This document shows, in pieces, positions 8,166 to 16,330 of a DNA stretch of 64,000 nt. Within the stretch, counting starts at the first letter, position 1; the number at the start of each line of letters is the position of its first letter. The translations under genes were made by a program, and so were the position numbers. Source of the stretch: Lentisphaeria bacterium (GTDB taxonomy: Bacteria > Verrucomicrobiota > Lentisphaeria > Oligosphaerales > Oligosphaeraceae); contig JAKSPB010000009.1 in assembly GCA_024405215.1 (NCBI GenBank), forward strand, positions 1 to 64,000. Direction: 5' to 3'. The notes beneath the pieces were generated by a model, which worked only from the letters and a program-made list of their open reading frames with translations, did not search any database and was not told the origin of the DNA.

Positions 8166-9401
8166 CTAGACGTGGAAGAGTTTTTCTCCGATCAGCGCCG
8201 TAAAGAAGGATCCCGTGAAGAGAATCGGCTCGCCAGACGGCAGTTGTTCCACGGAAACGAGCGTCGGCAAGACAGCGCGAATCTTCAGGCCGGCCTTGCG
8301 GGCAGCCTCCTCCAATTGCGGCAGCGCAGAGCCCCGGGGAGTCTCGGGATTGGTCAGGATGAACTCGGCATCCATTCCTTTCAGTCCTTCCACAATGCCT
8401 GACACGTCCTTTCCGGGAACACTGCCCAGCACGCACACGAAATGACATCCCGGGTAGCAGACCGCCACGGCTTCCGCCAGACGCCGTGCGCTGTCGCCAT
8501 TATGCGCGGCGTCCAGAACGACTGGCGGATTCTCTCGAATGCGCTCGAAGCGCGCACGCAGACGCGGCGGGCGGAAGGCAGCACGGTCGGGCTGAAGCCC
8601 CAACACCTCCACTATCCGCCAGGCGCTCTGGAAATTCTCCAGAAGATAGGGCGGGGCACCGGCCGGCAGCCAGGACGCCGCATCGCAAGTGGTGTCGGGA
8701 CGAAGCACCGGCGCCTGGAGTTCCGACGCCTTTTGCAGAATGGTCGCCTCTCCTTCGGGATACGGCTGCCGGGAAAGCACCACAGGCGTATTTCGACGCA
8801 GAATGCCGGCCTTCTCGGCGGCGATCTGCCGGATGTCGTTTCCCAAAAGCGCCATGTGATCGTAGCTCAGCGGCGTAATCGCCGTCACAAGCTTCTCCTC
8901 CGGATAGTTCGTGGCGTCCAGGCGTCCGCCGATGCCTGTCTCCAGAACTACGTATTCCACGTCTTTCGCCTGAAAATACTGCAAGGCCAGAACCGTGAAA
9001 ATCTCAAAAAGAGACGGATGAAGTCCCCTGCTGCGGATTTCCGCGCAGAGCGGTTTGGCCAACGCCTCCAGTTCATCATATTCCGACAAACGCCCATCCA
9101 CCTGGAAACGCTCCCGGACAGTATCCAGATGAGGGCTGGAAAAGACGCCGCAGGAGTGTCCAGACGCCGTGATCAGCGCACCTGTCAGATAGCTGGTCGT
9201 GCCCTTTCCCTTGGTCCCCGCCACATGGATCAGCTTCAGAGACTTCTCCGGATTCCCCGCAGCAGCAGCCAGAGGAATCAGGCGATCCAGGGAATAGTTC
9301 GCCACATCATGCTGTTTGCCGACATCCTTCTCCAAGTCAAAGTATTCCTGGAAGAGCTGGAAGAAGGCATTTTCCCGAGAAGCATCAAAATCCTGCAACA
9401 T
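8166..9401 (-). CDS. folC: Bifunctional folylpolyglutamate/dihydrofolate synthase
   Basis: This 411-aa ligase of the Mur/FPGS superfamily adds glutamate to dihydropteroate and to folates. The P-loop AGTKGKGTTS lies at residues 61-70, and the family's GGRLDATN motif follows in the middle, marking the ATP and folate site. Length is normal. I chose the ATG at 9401 over an in-frame TTG at 9416 because the TTG lies at the edge of the T tract of a hairpin. That hairpin (9417-9451) directly precedes the gene and may act as terminator or attenuator. No good Shine-Dalgarno sits at normal spacing; a perfect GGAGGTGAT lies about 30 nt upstream inside the hairpin loop. Confidence 0.92.
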   Translation of the reverse strand: MLQDFDASRENAFFQLFQEYFDLEKDVGKQHDVANYSLDRLIPLAAAAGNPEKSLKLIHVAGTKGKGTTSYLTGALITASGHSCGVFSSPHLDTVRERFQVDGRLSEYDELEALAKPLCAEIRSRGLHPSLFEIFTVLALQYFQAKDVEYVVLETGIGGRLDATNYPEEKLVTAITPLSYDHMALLGNDIRQIAAEKAGILRRNTPVVLSRQPYPEGEATILQKASELQAPVLRPDTTCDAASWLPAGAPPYLLENFQSAWRIVEVLGLQPDRAAFRPPRLRARFERIRENPPVVLDAAHNGDSARRLAEAVAVCYPGCHFVCVLGSVPGKDVSGIVEGLKGMDAEFILTNPETPRGSALPQLEEAARKAGLKIRAVLPTLVSVEQLPSGEPILFTGSFFTALIGEKLFHV

Positions 9402-9405
9402 TTTC

Positions 9406-9451
9406 AAAAAAAACAACGCCCGGAGAGGAGTATCACCTCCACCTCCGGGCG
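9406..9451 (-). terminator. Terminator or attenuator immediately upstream of folC
   Basis: On the minus strand CGCCCGGAG pairs perfectly with CTCCGGGCG (9443-9451 with 9417-9425), followed by TTG and eight T residues. It can terminate the phasin-like transcript ending at 9553. It lies only a few bases before the folC ATG, and its loop contains an anti-SD-complementary GGAGGTGAT. Confidence 0.7.
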
Positions 9452-9552
9452 CGGTCCCCTAACTTGTCCCCACAGACAAATTCCATGTACCCCGCACGGC
9501 TTGTTTTCCGGCAGGACACCCGGCTTTTCCCAGACTGGAAGCCGTTGAAATT

Positions 9553-9864
9553 CTACTTGTTCAAGGCCGCCTTGATTTCCGCGATATCGGCATCCAGCTT
9601 CGCAAGCTTCTCCAGGATTTCATCCAGTTTGCCGGCATTGGGGAGATATTCGCCCAACTTTGCGCTCTGGCTCTTCGCTGCGGAAGCGATGCGTTCGCGG
9701 GCGGCCTTGCCCTCCTCCACCAGCTTCTGGCGGAGTCCGGTGCTGTCCTCGACCTTGACTCCCACCTTGTCCAGCGTGCTCTTCACCAATTCGTCCACCT
9801 TTCCACAGGCAGCGGATGCGACACCCAGACCAAGATTGAAGCCTTCTTCCAGCAGATTCAGCAT
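9553..9864 (-). CDS. Phasin-like / coiled-coil small protein
   Basis: This 103-residue protein starts with an amphipathic GFNLGLGVASAACGKVDELV segment and ends in a helical heptad-like region rich in Leu, Ala, Lys and Asp. That layout matches the phasin/PhaI-PhaF-like family (polyhydroxyalkanoate granule-associated) at low similarity. No PHA synthase is seen nearby, so a granule role is not supported by context; it may be a general stress or structural coiled-coil protein. The ATG at 9864 is preferred over an upstream in-frame ATG because AAGGAGAG lies at proper spacing. Confidence 0.7.
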   Translation of the reverse strand: MLNLLEEGFNLGLGVASAACGKVDELVKSTLDKVGVKVEDSTGLRQKLVEEGKAARERIASAAKSQSAKLGEYLPNAGKLDEILEKLAKLDADIAEIKAALNK

Positions 9865-10032
9865 TGCGTTCTCTCCTTTTATTTTTTCCAAGAGAAAAAA
9901 ACCGACGTTCTCTCTTTCGTGTCATCTACGCGGAGAACGTCCAGAATATAAGACTTTTTTCGGATTTTGCAAGAAGATTTTCGGCATTTTTCGGCATTTT
10001 TAGGAATTTCTAGTGATTATGCAGGATTATTC

Positions 10033-10079
10033 TTGACTTTGCACGAAAATCAACGTATTTTTTCGGAATTTTTCGTGCA
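10033..10079 (+). promoter_or_regulatory. Promoter overlapped by an inverted repeat, upstream of the RelB-like gene
   Basis: TTGACT (10033-10038) and TATTTT (10056-10061) are spaced by 17 bp. A 10-bp inverted repeat, TGCACGAAAA (10040-10049) and TTTTCGTGCA (10070-10079), straddles the -10. RelB/DinJ antitoxins usually repress their own promoter, so this is a likely autoregulatory operator. Confidence 0.6.
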
Positions 10080-10108
10080 GATTTCCCCAAAGTGCTATAT
10101 TGTGTAAC

Positions 10109-10360
10109 ATGCCAAAAGCCAAATCGACCAATTTAAGCATCCGGATGGACCTGGATCTGAAGCGCGAGGCGGAGGAACTCTTCGGCCAGCTCGGGATGAG
10201 CCTGACCACCGCCTTTCATATTTTCGTGCGTCAGTCGCTGCTGGCCCAGGGCCTTCCCTTCTCCGTGAAGCTCTCCATGGAATCCCCGGGAAAATATGAC
10301 AAATCCCACCAGGAGGACGACGTCAAGGAGGAGAGGAAAGAGAGCCGTTCCAAGAAATAG
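10109..10360 (+). CDS. RelB/DinJ family antitoxin-like protein, orphan
   Basis: This 83-residue protein has the RelB/DinJ ribbon-helix-helix start (TNLSIRMDLDLKREAEELF) followed by GMSLTTAFHIFVRQSLLAQGLPF, the family hallmark. The C-terminal tail is highly charged and normally wraps the toxin. No YafQ/RelE-type toxin follows: the next gene is on the opposite strand, and nothing toxin-like lies in the 90 bp after the stop. It may be a solitary regulator, a remnant, or an anti-toxin defence acting on a toxin encoded elsewhere. The ATG at 10109 is chosen over a TTG three codons upstream. Confidence 0.85.
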   Translation: MPKAKSTNLSIRMDLDLKREAEELFGQLGMSLTTAFHIFVRQSLLAQGLPFSVKLSMESPGKYDKSHQEDDVKEERKESRSKK

Positions 10361-10450
10361 AATCGCAGCCCCTCTTCCCGCCATCCTCCTGGTGAAGAAT
10401 ATCCGCTTTCAGGAGCGAGGGAAAGAGGCAAACCCACACGGAAAATCAAT

Positions 10451-12016
10451 CTACCAGTTCTGGACAGGAAGCTGCTGATCCATGGTACGATACTGGCAGG
10501 CTTCGGAGATTTCCTCCTCGGAGATTTCCGCATGTCCATTGAGATCCGCGCACGTCCGCGCCACCCGCAGGATCCTGTCGTAGGAGCGTGCGGAGAGGTT
10601 CTTGACTTCCAGCGCCTTTTGCAGGAAGAGCCGTCCCGATTCCGTCAAGGCGCAGAACCGGTCCAGGGCAGCGCCACCCACCACGGAATTGTCCTGTATT
10701 CCCGTTCCCTTGTACCGGAACGCCTGCCGTTCCCGTGCCTCCAGGACAAAGCCCCGCAAGTCATCGGAAGAAGGTCCCGTATGTGCGCTCATAAGGACCT
10801 CCCGCGGAAGCGGCTGCACCTCGAAATGAATATCGATCCGATCCAATAATGGCCCGGAAATGCGTCCTCGGTAGGATGCCACCTGCAAAGGCGAACAGCG
10901 GCATCTCTGGACCCGGGAGCCAAAATATCCGCACGGGCATGGATTCATGGCCGCCACCAGCATGAACCGGCTGGGGAAGGTAAAGGATCCCGAGGAGCGC
11001 GCGATGGTGACGCAGCCATTTTCCAACGGCTGCCGCAGCGCCTCCAGGGTATTGCGGCGAAACTCGGGCAACTCGTCCAGGAAGAGCACCCCGCGATGGG
11101 CCAGGGTGATTTCGCCTGCGCGGGGCAGTCCGGTTCCGCCGCCCATCAGGCCGGCGTCGGAGACCGTGTGGTGCGGCGCACGGAAAGGCCGGTCCACAAT
11201 CAGCCCGCCGTCAGGACCGACCAGTCCCGCAATGCTGTAGAGACGCGTGACTTCCATGGCCTCCTCCAGCGTCAAGGGCGGCATAATGCTTGGAATCCGG
11301 TTGGCGATAAGGGACTTTCCGCAGCCCGGGCTGCCGATCATCAGGATGTTGTGGTTCCCTGCCGCGGCAATGAGGATGGCGCGTTTTGCGGAAGCCTGTC
11401 CCTTCACGTCCCGGAAATCCAGTCGGGAATGCAAGGCATTCCGGAACATTTCATCGATATCCACCACCGTGGGCTCAACCTGTCCAGGATGGAGCAGCAC
11501 TGCCTGCGCCTCCTTCAGATTCCGTGCCCCGAAGACCTGCATCTCCCGCACGGCAGCTGCCTCGCGGGCGTTTCCGTAAGGGACGATCATCCGCCGAAGC
11601 CCCATAGCCTTGGCGTGCATCGCCAATGGCAGCACCCCGCTGACTGGACGGATTTCGCCATTGAGCCCCAGTTCGCCTACCACCATCGTCTCTTCCAGCG
11701 CCTCCTTCGGAACCAGTCGACGATAGGCGCAGATGCACAAGGCAATGGGCAGATCATACAGCGCCCCCGTCTTCCGCAGGTTCGCGGGCGCCAGATTCAC
11801 CGTGGTGTTCCCTGTGGGAAACGGCACGCCGTTCATCTGCAACGCCGTGCGTACACGGTCGCGGCTCTCCCGGATCGCCGCATCCGGGAGGCCGATAAGA
11901 TTGAAATGGGAATCGTGTCCCGGCTCCGGCGTGTCGTTGTCCCAGGTGTTCACTTCCACATCCACCGTCTGAACATCCACGCCCTGAATGGTTCCGCTAA
12001 TGGCTTTGACAATCAT
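10451..12016 (-). CDS. comM: ComM/YifB-like Mg-chelatase-family AAA+ ATPase
   Basis: This 521-aa protein has the ComM domain order. The N-terminal ChlI-like fold contains FNLIGLPDAAIRESRDRVR near 38-55. The AAA+ core has Walker A GSPGCGKS at 228-235 and Walker B LFLDELPEF near 310. A C4-type zinc motif around CPCGYFG is followed by the C-terminal ChlI-C domain. In naturally competent bacteria ComM is a helicase that promotes branch migration during integration of foreign DNA; in others its role is unknown. A strong Shine-Dalgarno (AAAGGAGG) precedes the ATG at 12016. It is a single gene. Confidence 0.93.
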   Translation of the reverse strand: MIVKAISGTIQGVDVQTVDVEVNTWDNDTPEPGHDSHFNLIGLPDAAIRESRDRVRTALQMNGVPFPTGNTTVNLAPANLRKTGALYDLPIALCICAYRRLVPKEALEETMVVGELGLNGEIRPVSGVLPLAMHAKAMGLRRMIVPYGNAREAAAVREMQVFGARNLKEAQAVLLHPGQVEPTVVDIDEMFRNALHSRLDFRDVKGQASAKRAILIAAAGNHNILMIGSPGCGKSLIANRIPSIMPPLTLEEAMEVTRLYSIAGLVGPDGGLIVDRPFRAPHHTVSDAGLMGGGTGLPRAGEITLAHRGVLFLDELPEFRRNTLEALRQPLENGCVTIARSSGSFTFPSRFMLVAAMNPCPCGYFGSRVQRCRCSPLQVASYRGRISGPLLDRIDIHFEVQPLPREVLMSAHTGPSSDDLRGFVLEARERQAFRYKGTGIQDNSVVGGAALDRFCALTESGRLFLQKALEVKNLSARSYDRILRVARTCADLNGHAEISEEEISEACQYRTMDQQLPVQNW

Positions 12017-12174
12017 CTGCTCCTCCTTTGCTTTTTGCCGACAGCAATACTATAACGCCCAACGGAACTCAACCGTTAAAAAGGTCATAAAATCATGAAA
12101 ATCATACAGATGACATGACTTTCACAATCTTTTGGAAACACAATTTGCCCGCCATGTGCTCGTCTGCCTTTTTC

Positions 12175-12270
12175 TTGTAATACCCTTATTGCAATTTATA
12201 GTAGCGAAAAGACAATTCCCGGAAGTTTTTGAAAAGCCCCCTTGGTCAAAAGATGCGTATTTTTTGACCA
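12175..12270 (+). promoter_or_regulatory. Candidate promoter and operator-like inverted repeat before the FadL gene
   Basis: TTGTAA (12175-12180) and TATAGT (12197-12202) are spaced by 16 bp. Downstream, TGGTCAAAA (12243-12251) and TTTTGACCA (12262-12270) form a perfect 9-bp inverted repeat that ends 27 bp before the ATG. This fits a repressor site. The rest of the region from 12017 to 12297 is AT-rich with no gene. Confidence 0.5.
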
Positions 12271-12297
12271 TCACATCACTTTAAACATTACATCGAG

Positions 12298-13539
12298 ATG
12301 AAAAAAGTCATCCTGTCCCTGGCCGTTCTACTGGTTGGAGTTTCCGTTTGCCTAGGCAGCGGCTTCCAGCTCTATTCCGAAAGCGCAGCCGATGTCCTGG
12401 GCATTGCCGGCGCCAGCGTCGCCCGAAACGGCCACGCCTCCGCAGCCTGGTACAATCCCGCCAGCACCATCGACATCACGCGTCCCACTTTCACCGGCGG
12501 CGGTTCCGCCCTGAAACTCTCCATTGACTACAAGACCAGCGTCCGGACGGATCACCTGGACGACCAGCCACGCTACGCCGGCTTCTTCTACGGAGTCTAT
12601 CCCCTGAACGATGATTTCCGCCTGAATCTCTCGGTGAACGCCCCCTGCGGCATGATCACCCAATGGAACAGATCGGCCCAACTCTCCACCATGGCCACCT
12701 TCACCAGCCTTCGTGTCTGCTACATCACCCCCAGCATCACCTGGAAGGCCACGGAAAAGCTCTCCCTGGCAGCAGGTCCCAGCGTCACCATCGGCGTGGC
12801 CCGTCTGGCAAACTACATCGACCTGCGAAAATACGGCCAGGGGATGAACAAGAACTACATGTCCGCCGACGCCTTCGGACTGGGCGGATTCCTGGCTGCA
12901 TACTACAAGCTGACTGATGACTGGGCCTTCGGCGCAAAGTACCAAAGCCGCGTCGCCATGACGCTTCGCGGAAAGGCGCGCTACCGCCACTCCAGCTACC
13001 TGAACAGGGCAATCCTCTTCAAGGACGGCGCAGTCCATACCCGGATGGACATGCCGGCCTTCCTCGCCCTGGGCGTCCAAAACACCTCCCTGGACAACTG
13101 GACCTTCCTCTTCGAAGCACTCTGGACGGAGTTCTCCAGCTACAAGCACCAGGACATCCATTTCCGCCACTACCCCGGCGGACTGGCACGCGGGAAAGCC
13201 GCCAATCCCCGCAAGTGGCACGACGTCTGGTCCTACCACTTCGGCGTGGAATACAAGCTCACCGACCACTGGCTGCTGCGCGGAGGATACTGCTTCGACT
13301 ACTCGCCAGCCAACAAACGCTACGTCTCCCCGGAAATGCCCGATGCGGACAAGCACCTCTTTACCTGCGGCGTGGAATACCAGGGAGAGACCTGGGACTT
13401 CGCCCTCTCCTACGGATACACGCGTTTCCAGCGCACGAAACTGGGAACCGCATCCCTGAAACGTGAAGGCATTTCCGAGCGCGGCGTCTTCCATTCGGAC
13501 TGCCACATCCTCTCCGCCAGCGTGACACTGAAATTCTAG
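12298..13539 (+). CDS. OmpP1/FadL/TodX family outer-membrane transport protein
   Basis: This 413-aa protein begins with a Sec signal peptide (about residues 1-20, ending CLG-SGF). The FadL N-terminus follows directly (GFQLYSESAADVLGIAGASVA, then the AAWYNPAS motif). The rest alternates amphipathic strands and ends in a C-terminal phenylalanine (LKF), as expected for a 14-strand outer-membrane barrel. FadL-type channels take up long-chain fatty acids or other hydrophobic compounds. No Shine-Dalgarno is visible at the ATG. The glycerol-1-phosphate dehydrogenase gene starts 18 bp after the stop, so cotranscription is likely and a lipid theme is possible. Confidence 0.92.
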   Translation: MKKVILSLAVLLVGVSVCLGSGFQLYSESAADVLGIAGASVARNGHASAAWYNPASTIDITRPTFTGGGSALKLSIDYKTSVRTDHLDDQPRYAGFFYGVYPLNDDFRLNLSVNAPCGMITQWNRSAQLSTMATFTSLRVCYITPSITWKATEKLSLAAGPSVTIGVARLANYIDLRKYGQGMNKNYMSADAFGLGGFLAAYYKLTDDWAFGAKYQSRVAMTLRGKARYRHSSYLNRAILFKDGAVHTRMDMPAFLALGVQNTSLDNWTFLFEALWTEFSSYKHQDIHFRHYPGGLARGKAANPRKWHDVWSYHFGVEYKLTDHWLLRGGYCFDYSPANKRYVSPEMPDADKHLFTCGVEYQGETWDFALSYGYTRFQRTKLGTASLKREGISERGVFHSDCHILSASVTLKF

Positions 13540-13557
13540 CGCATACCCCTTCTTTCC

Positions 13558-14886
13558 ATGTCCCTCATCCCCATCCCCCAAGGTCTTCAGACACGTTGCT
13601 GCGTCATCGGCGACAACGTCCTGCCCGAAATTCCCCGCCTGATCAAGGAAACCTGGCCCGGCGACAAGCGTCCCATCCGCATCGTGGCGGACGGGAACAC
13701 CTGGCGCGTGGCAGGCGAACGTCTCCAGGCCCTGCTGGAGGCGGATGGCCTGGAAGTGGACGAGCCGTATCTCTTCCCCGCGGAACCGCCCTTCCATGCG
13801 GAATACCCCCTGGTGGAACGACTGCGCGAACCGCTGACAGGGCACCGCCCTGTCGCCGTGGGCTCCGGCACCATCAACGACCTGGTCAAGCGCACCACTT
13901 TTGAATTGGAAATCGACGGATACCTCTGCTGCGCCACCGCCCCCTCCGTAGACGGATATACCTCCGCCGGCGCCGCCATCACCAAAGACGATTTCAAGCA
14001 GACCCTGGCCTGCCCCGCCCCCCTGGTCATCGTAGCGGACAACCAGGTGCTCTCCACCGCCCCCTTTGACATGACCGCCTCCGGCTATGCCGACCTGGCG
14101 GCCAAGATCCCCGCCGGCGGCGACTGGCTCATCGCGGCCGCCCTGTGCCAGGCGCCCATCGAGCCCATCGCCTGGGGGATGGTTCAGACCAATCTCCGGA
14201 AATGGCTGGAGAATCCACAGCTTCTGAAACAGGGCGACGGCACCTGCCTGGCCAATCTCTTCAACGGCCTCTGCCAGACCGGCTTCGCCATGCAGCACAT
14301 GAAGGACTCCCGCCCCGCCTCCGGCGCCGAGCACCTCTACAGCCACTGCTGGGAAATGCGCGACATCCGGAAGGACGGCGTCCAGCCATCCCATGGCTTC
14401 AAAGTCGCGGTGGGCTCCCTCATCACCACCGCACTGCTGGAAGAGGTCTACTACAACACCTCCACGGACGAATTGAAGCGCCTCGCCGATGCCTCGCCGC
14501 TTTTGACCGAAGATGCCCGCGCCGCGCAGATCACTGAATTTCTGGGCGGAACGCCCTTCGAAGACAATGCCCGCAAGGTCTCCCTGGCCAAGCTCCCCAA
14601 AGGCGCAGAGGCGAAAAAACGCCGCCAGCTCCTGCTGGACACCCATGACGAACTGGCCGCCAGGCTCAAGGAGCAGCTCTTCCCCTTCGAGGACATGAAG
14701 GAACGCTTCCGCCTGCTGGGATGCCCGACCTCCTTCGCGGAAATCGGCCTCACTCCCGCCGACCTGCGCTTCACCACCTACAGCGCCGGAATGATCCGCA
14801 ACCGCTATACCATTCTGGATGTCCTGACCGACCTGGGCATCACCGATTTCATCTGCGAAAAAGTCACACGTCGTTTCCCTAACTAA
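13558..14886 (+). CDS. sn-Glycerol-1-phosphate dehydrogenase (AraM/EgsA-like)
   Basis: This 442-aa protein belongs to the iron-alcohol-dehydrogenase superfamily, G1P dehydrogenase branch. It would reduce dihydroxyacetone phosphate to sn-glycerol-1-phosphate with NAD(P)H, needing Ni or Zn. The NAD site VGSGTINDLVK lies around residues 102-112, followed by the characteristic ATAPSVDGYTS loop and the metal-ligand region SGAEHLYSHCWEM near 260-270. It is somewhat longer than the Bacillus AraM because of a C-terminal extension. In bacteria G1P feeds ether-type prenylglyceryl lipids; no prenylglyceryl synthase is in the window. The start is preceded by pyrimidines, not a Shine-Dalgarno. Confidence 0.9.
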   Translation: MSLIPIPQGLQTRCCVIGDNVLPEIPRLIKETWPGDKRPIRIVADGNTWRVAGERLQALLEADGLEVDEPYLFPAEPPFHAEYPLVERLREPLTGHRPVAVGSGTINDLVKRTTFELEIDGYLCCATAPSVDGYTSAGAAITKDDFKQTLACPAPLVIVADNQVLSTAPFDMTASGYADLAAKIPAGGDWLIAAALCQAPIEPIAWGMVQTNLRKWLENPQLLKQGDGTCLANLFNGLCQTGFAMQHMKDSRPASGAEHLYSHCWEMRDIRKDGVQPSHGFKVAVGSLITTALLEEVYYNTSTDELKRLADASPLLTEDARAAQITEFLGGTPFEDNARKVSLAKLPKGAEAKKRRQLLLDTHDELAARLKEQLFPFEDMKERFRLLGCPTSFAEIGLTPADLRFTTYSAGMIRNRYTILDVLTDLGITDFICEKVTRRFPN

Positions 14887-14904
14887 TAAAGAAAGGAGCA
14901 AAAA

Positions 14905-16239
14905 ATGGCTGACTACGGCAAAGGCGACACCAAGTGGTTCGTCCACGATCGTTTTGGCATGTTCATTCACTGGGGCCTCTATTCCATGCCCGCACGGCAC
15001 GAATGGATCCGCAACTACGAGTGCATCCCCACCGAGGACTACCAGATCTACTTCGACCTCTTCAATCCCGATCTCTTCAATCCAAAGGAATGGGCCAAGG
15101 CCGCCCATGACGCCGGCATGAAATACGTGGTCTTCACCACAAAGCACCACGAAGGCTTCTGCAACTGGGATACCAAGTTCACCGACTACAAGATCACCAA
15201 CACGCCCTTCGGAAGGGACGCACTCCGCGAAATCGTGGACGCCTTCCGCGCGGAAGGAATCCGCATCGGACTCTACTACTCCCTCATCGACTGGCACCAT
15301 CCGGCTTTCACCGTGGACTGCAACCACCCGCTGCGCAACCGCCCCGACCGCGACAAGCTGAACGAAGGCAAGGACATGAAGCGCTACGCGCAGTATATGC
15401 GCGACCAGGTCACCGAGCTGCTCACCAACTACGGCAAGATCGACATCATGTGGTTCGACTTCTCCTATCCCGTCCTTCCGGAGCTCGCCGTCTGGTCCAA
15501 GGGCCACCCGGAGCGCAAGTCCTGGGACGGCAAGGACCACGAGGACTGGGAGTCCGAGAAGCTGGTGAAGCTGGTCCGCTCCCTCCAGCCAGGAATCATC
15601 ATCGACAACCGTCTCGACCTGCCCGGCAGCGGCGACATCAAGACCCCCGAGCAGTTCACTTCCGACGAGCCCCTGCGCAACGAGGACGGCTCCCTGGCGG
15701 TGTGGGAAGGCTGCCATACCTTCTCCGGCTCCTGGGGGTACTACCGGGACGAGCTGTGCTGGAAATCCGTGAAGCAGTGCATCGACCTGCTGATCAACCA
15801 CGTCTCCCGCAACGGGAACGTCCTGATGAACGTTGGCCCCACCTCTCGCGGATACTTTGACGAGCGCGCCATGCACTGCCTGGAAGGCTACGCCAAGTGG
15901 ATGAAATACAACAGCCGATCCATTTACGGCTGCACTTGCGCCCCCGAAGGCATCAAGGAGCCCGTGGATTGCCGCTATACCTACAATCCCGAGACCAACC
16001 GCCTATATCTGCACCTGATGAACTGGCCTTTCAAGCACATCATGCTCCCCGGAATGGCCGGAAAGGTCCGCTATGCGCAATTCCTGCATGATGGCAGCCA
16101 GGTGCTCTTCCGTGACAACCAGAAGAAAGAGGTCAATGTCGCCCTGAACGCCACTTGCGCGGAAGGCGACCTCGCCTTGGAACTCCCTGTCATCAAGCCA
16201 AATCAGGAAGTCCCTGTCATTGAGCTCTTCCTGAAGTAA
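14905..16239 (+). CDS. Alpha-L-fucosidase-like glycoside hydrolase (GH29)
   Basis: This 444-aa enzyme is a compact GH29 hydrolase without signal peptide, so it probably acts in the cytoplasm on imported oligosaccharides. Family features include RFGMFIHWGLYS near residues 16-27, FTTKHHEGFCNWDT near 77-90 and the presumed nucleophile D185 in DIMWFDFS. A beta-sandwich C-terminal domain follows the barrel. GGAG lies upstream of the ATG. It starts 18 bp after the dehydrogenase and ends about 90 bp before a secreted hydrolase, so all four genes from fadL may form one operon. Confidence 0.93.
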   Translation: MADYGKGDTKWFVHDRFGMFIHWGLYSMPARHEWIRNYECIPTEDYQIYFDLFNPDLFNPKEWAKAAHDAGMKYVVFTTKHHEGFCNWDTKFTDYKITNTPFGRDALREIVDAFRAEGIRIGLYYSLIDWHHPAFTVDCNHPLRNRPDRDKLNEGKDMKRYAQYMRDQVTELLTNYGKIDIMWFDFSYPVLPELAVWSKGHPERKSWDGKDHEDWESEKLVKLVRSLQPGIIIDNRLDLPGSGDIKTPEQFTSDEPLRNEDGSLAVWEGCHTFSGSWGYYRDELCWKSVKQCIDLLINHVSRNGNVLMNVGPTSRGYFDERAMHCLEGYAKWMKYNSRSIYGCTCAPEGIKEPVDCRYTYNPETNRLYLHLMNWPFKHIMLPGMAGKVRYAQFLHDGSQVLFRDNQKKEVNVALNATCAEGDLALELPVIKPNQEVPVIELFLK

Positions 16240-16330
16240 TTCCCTTCAGAAGTCCCCCGGGACCGGCTACGGAAAACGCCCGGCCCCGGGCTTGTCCGGT
16301 CATTCTCCCCCTAACTTTTGCCCCTCCCCA

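Noticed and set aside
10361-10450. Toxin gene partner for the RelB-like antitoxin
   Set aside because: Only a short frame with no ribosome-binding site and no RelE/YafQ-like pattern is present.
12352-15876. Long antisense frame of over 1100 codons across fadL, araM and the fucosidase gene
   Set aside because: It crosses three clear genes on the other strand and gives a low-complexity product, as expected from GC-rich codon bias.
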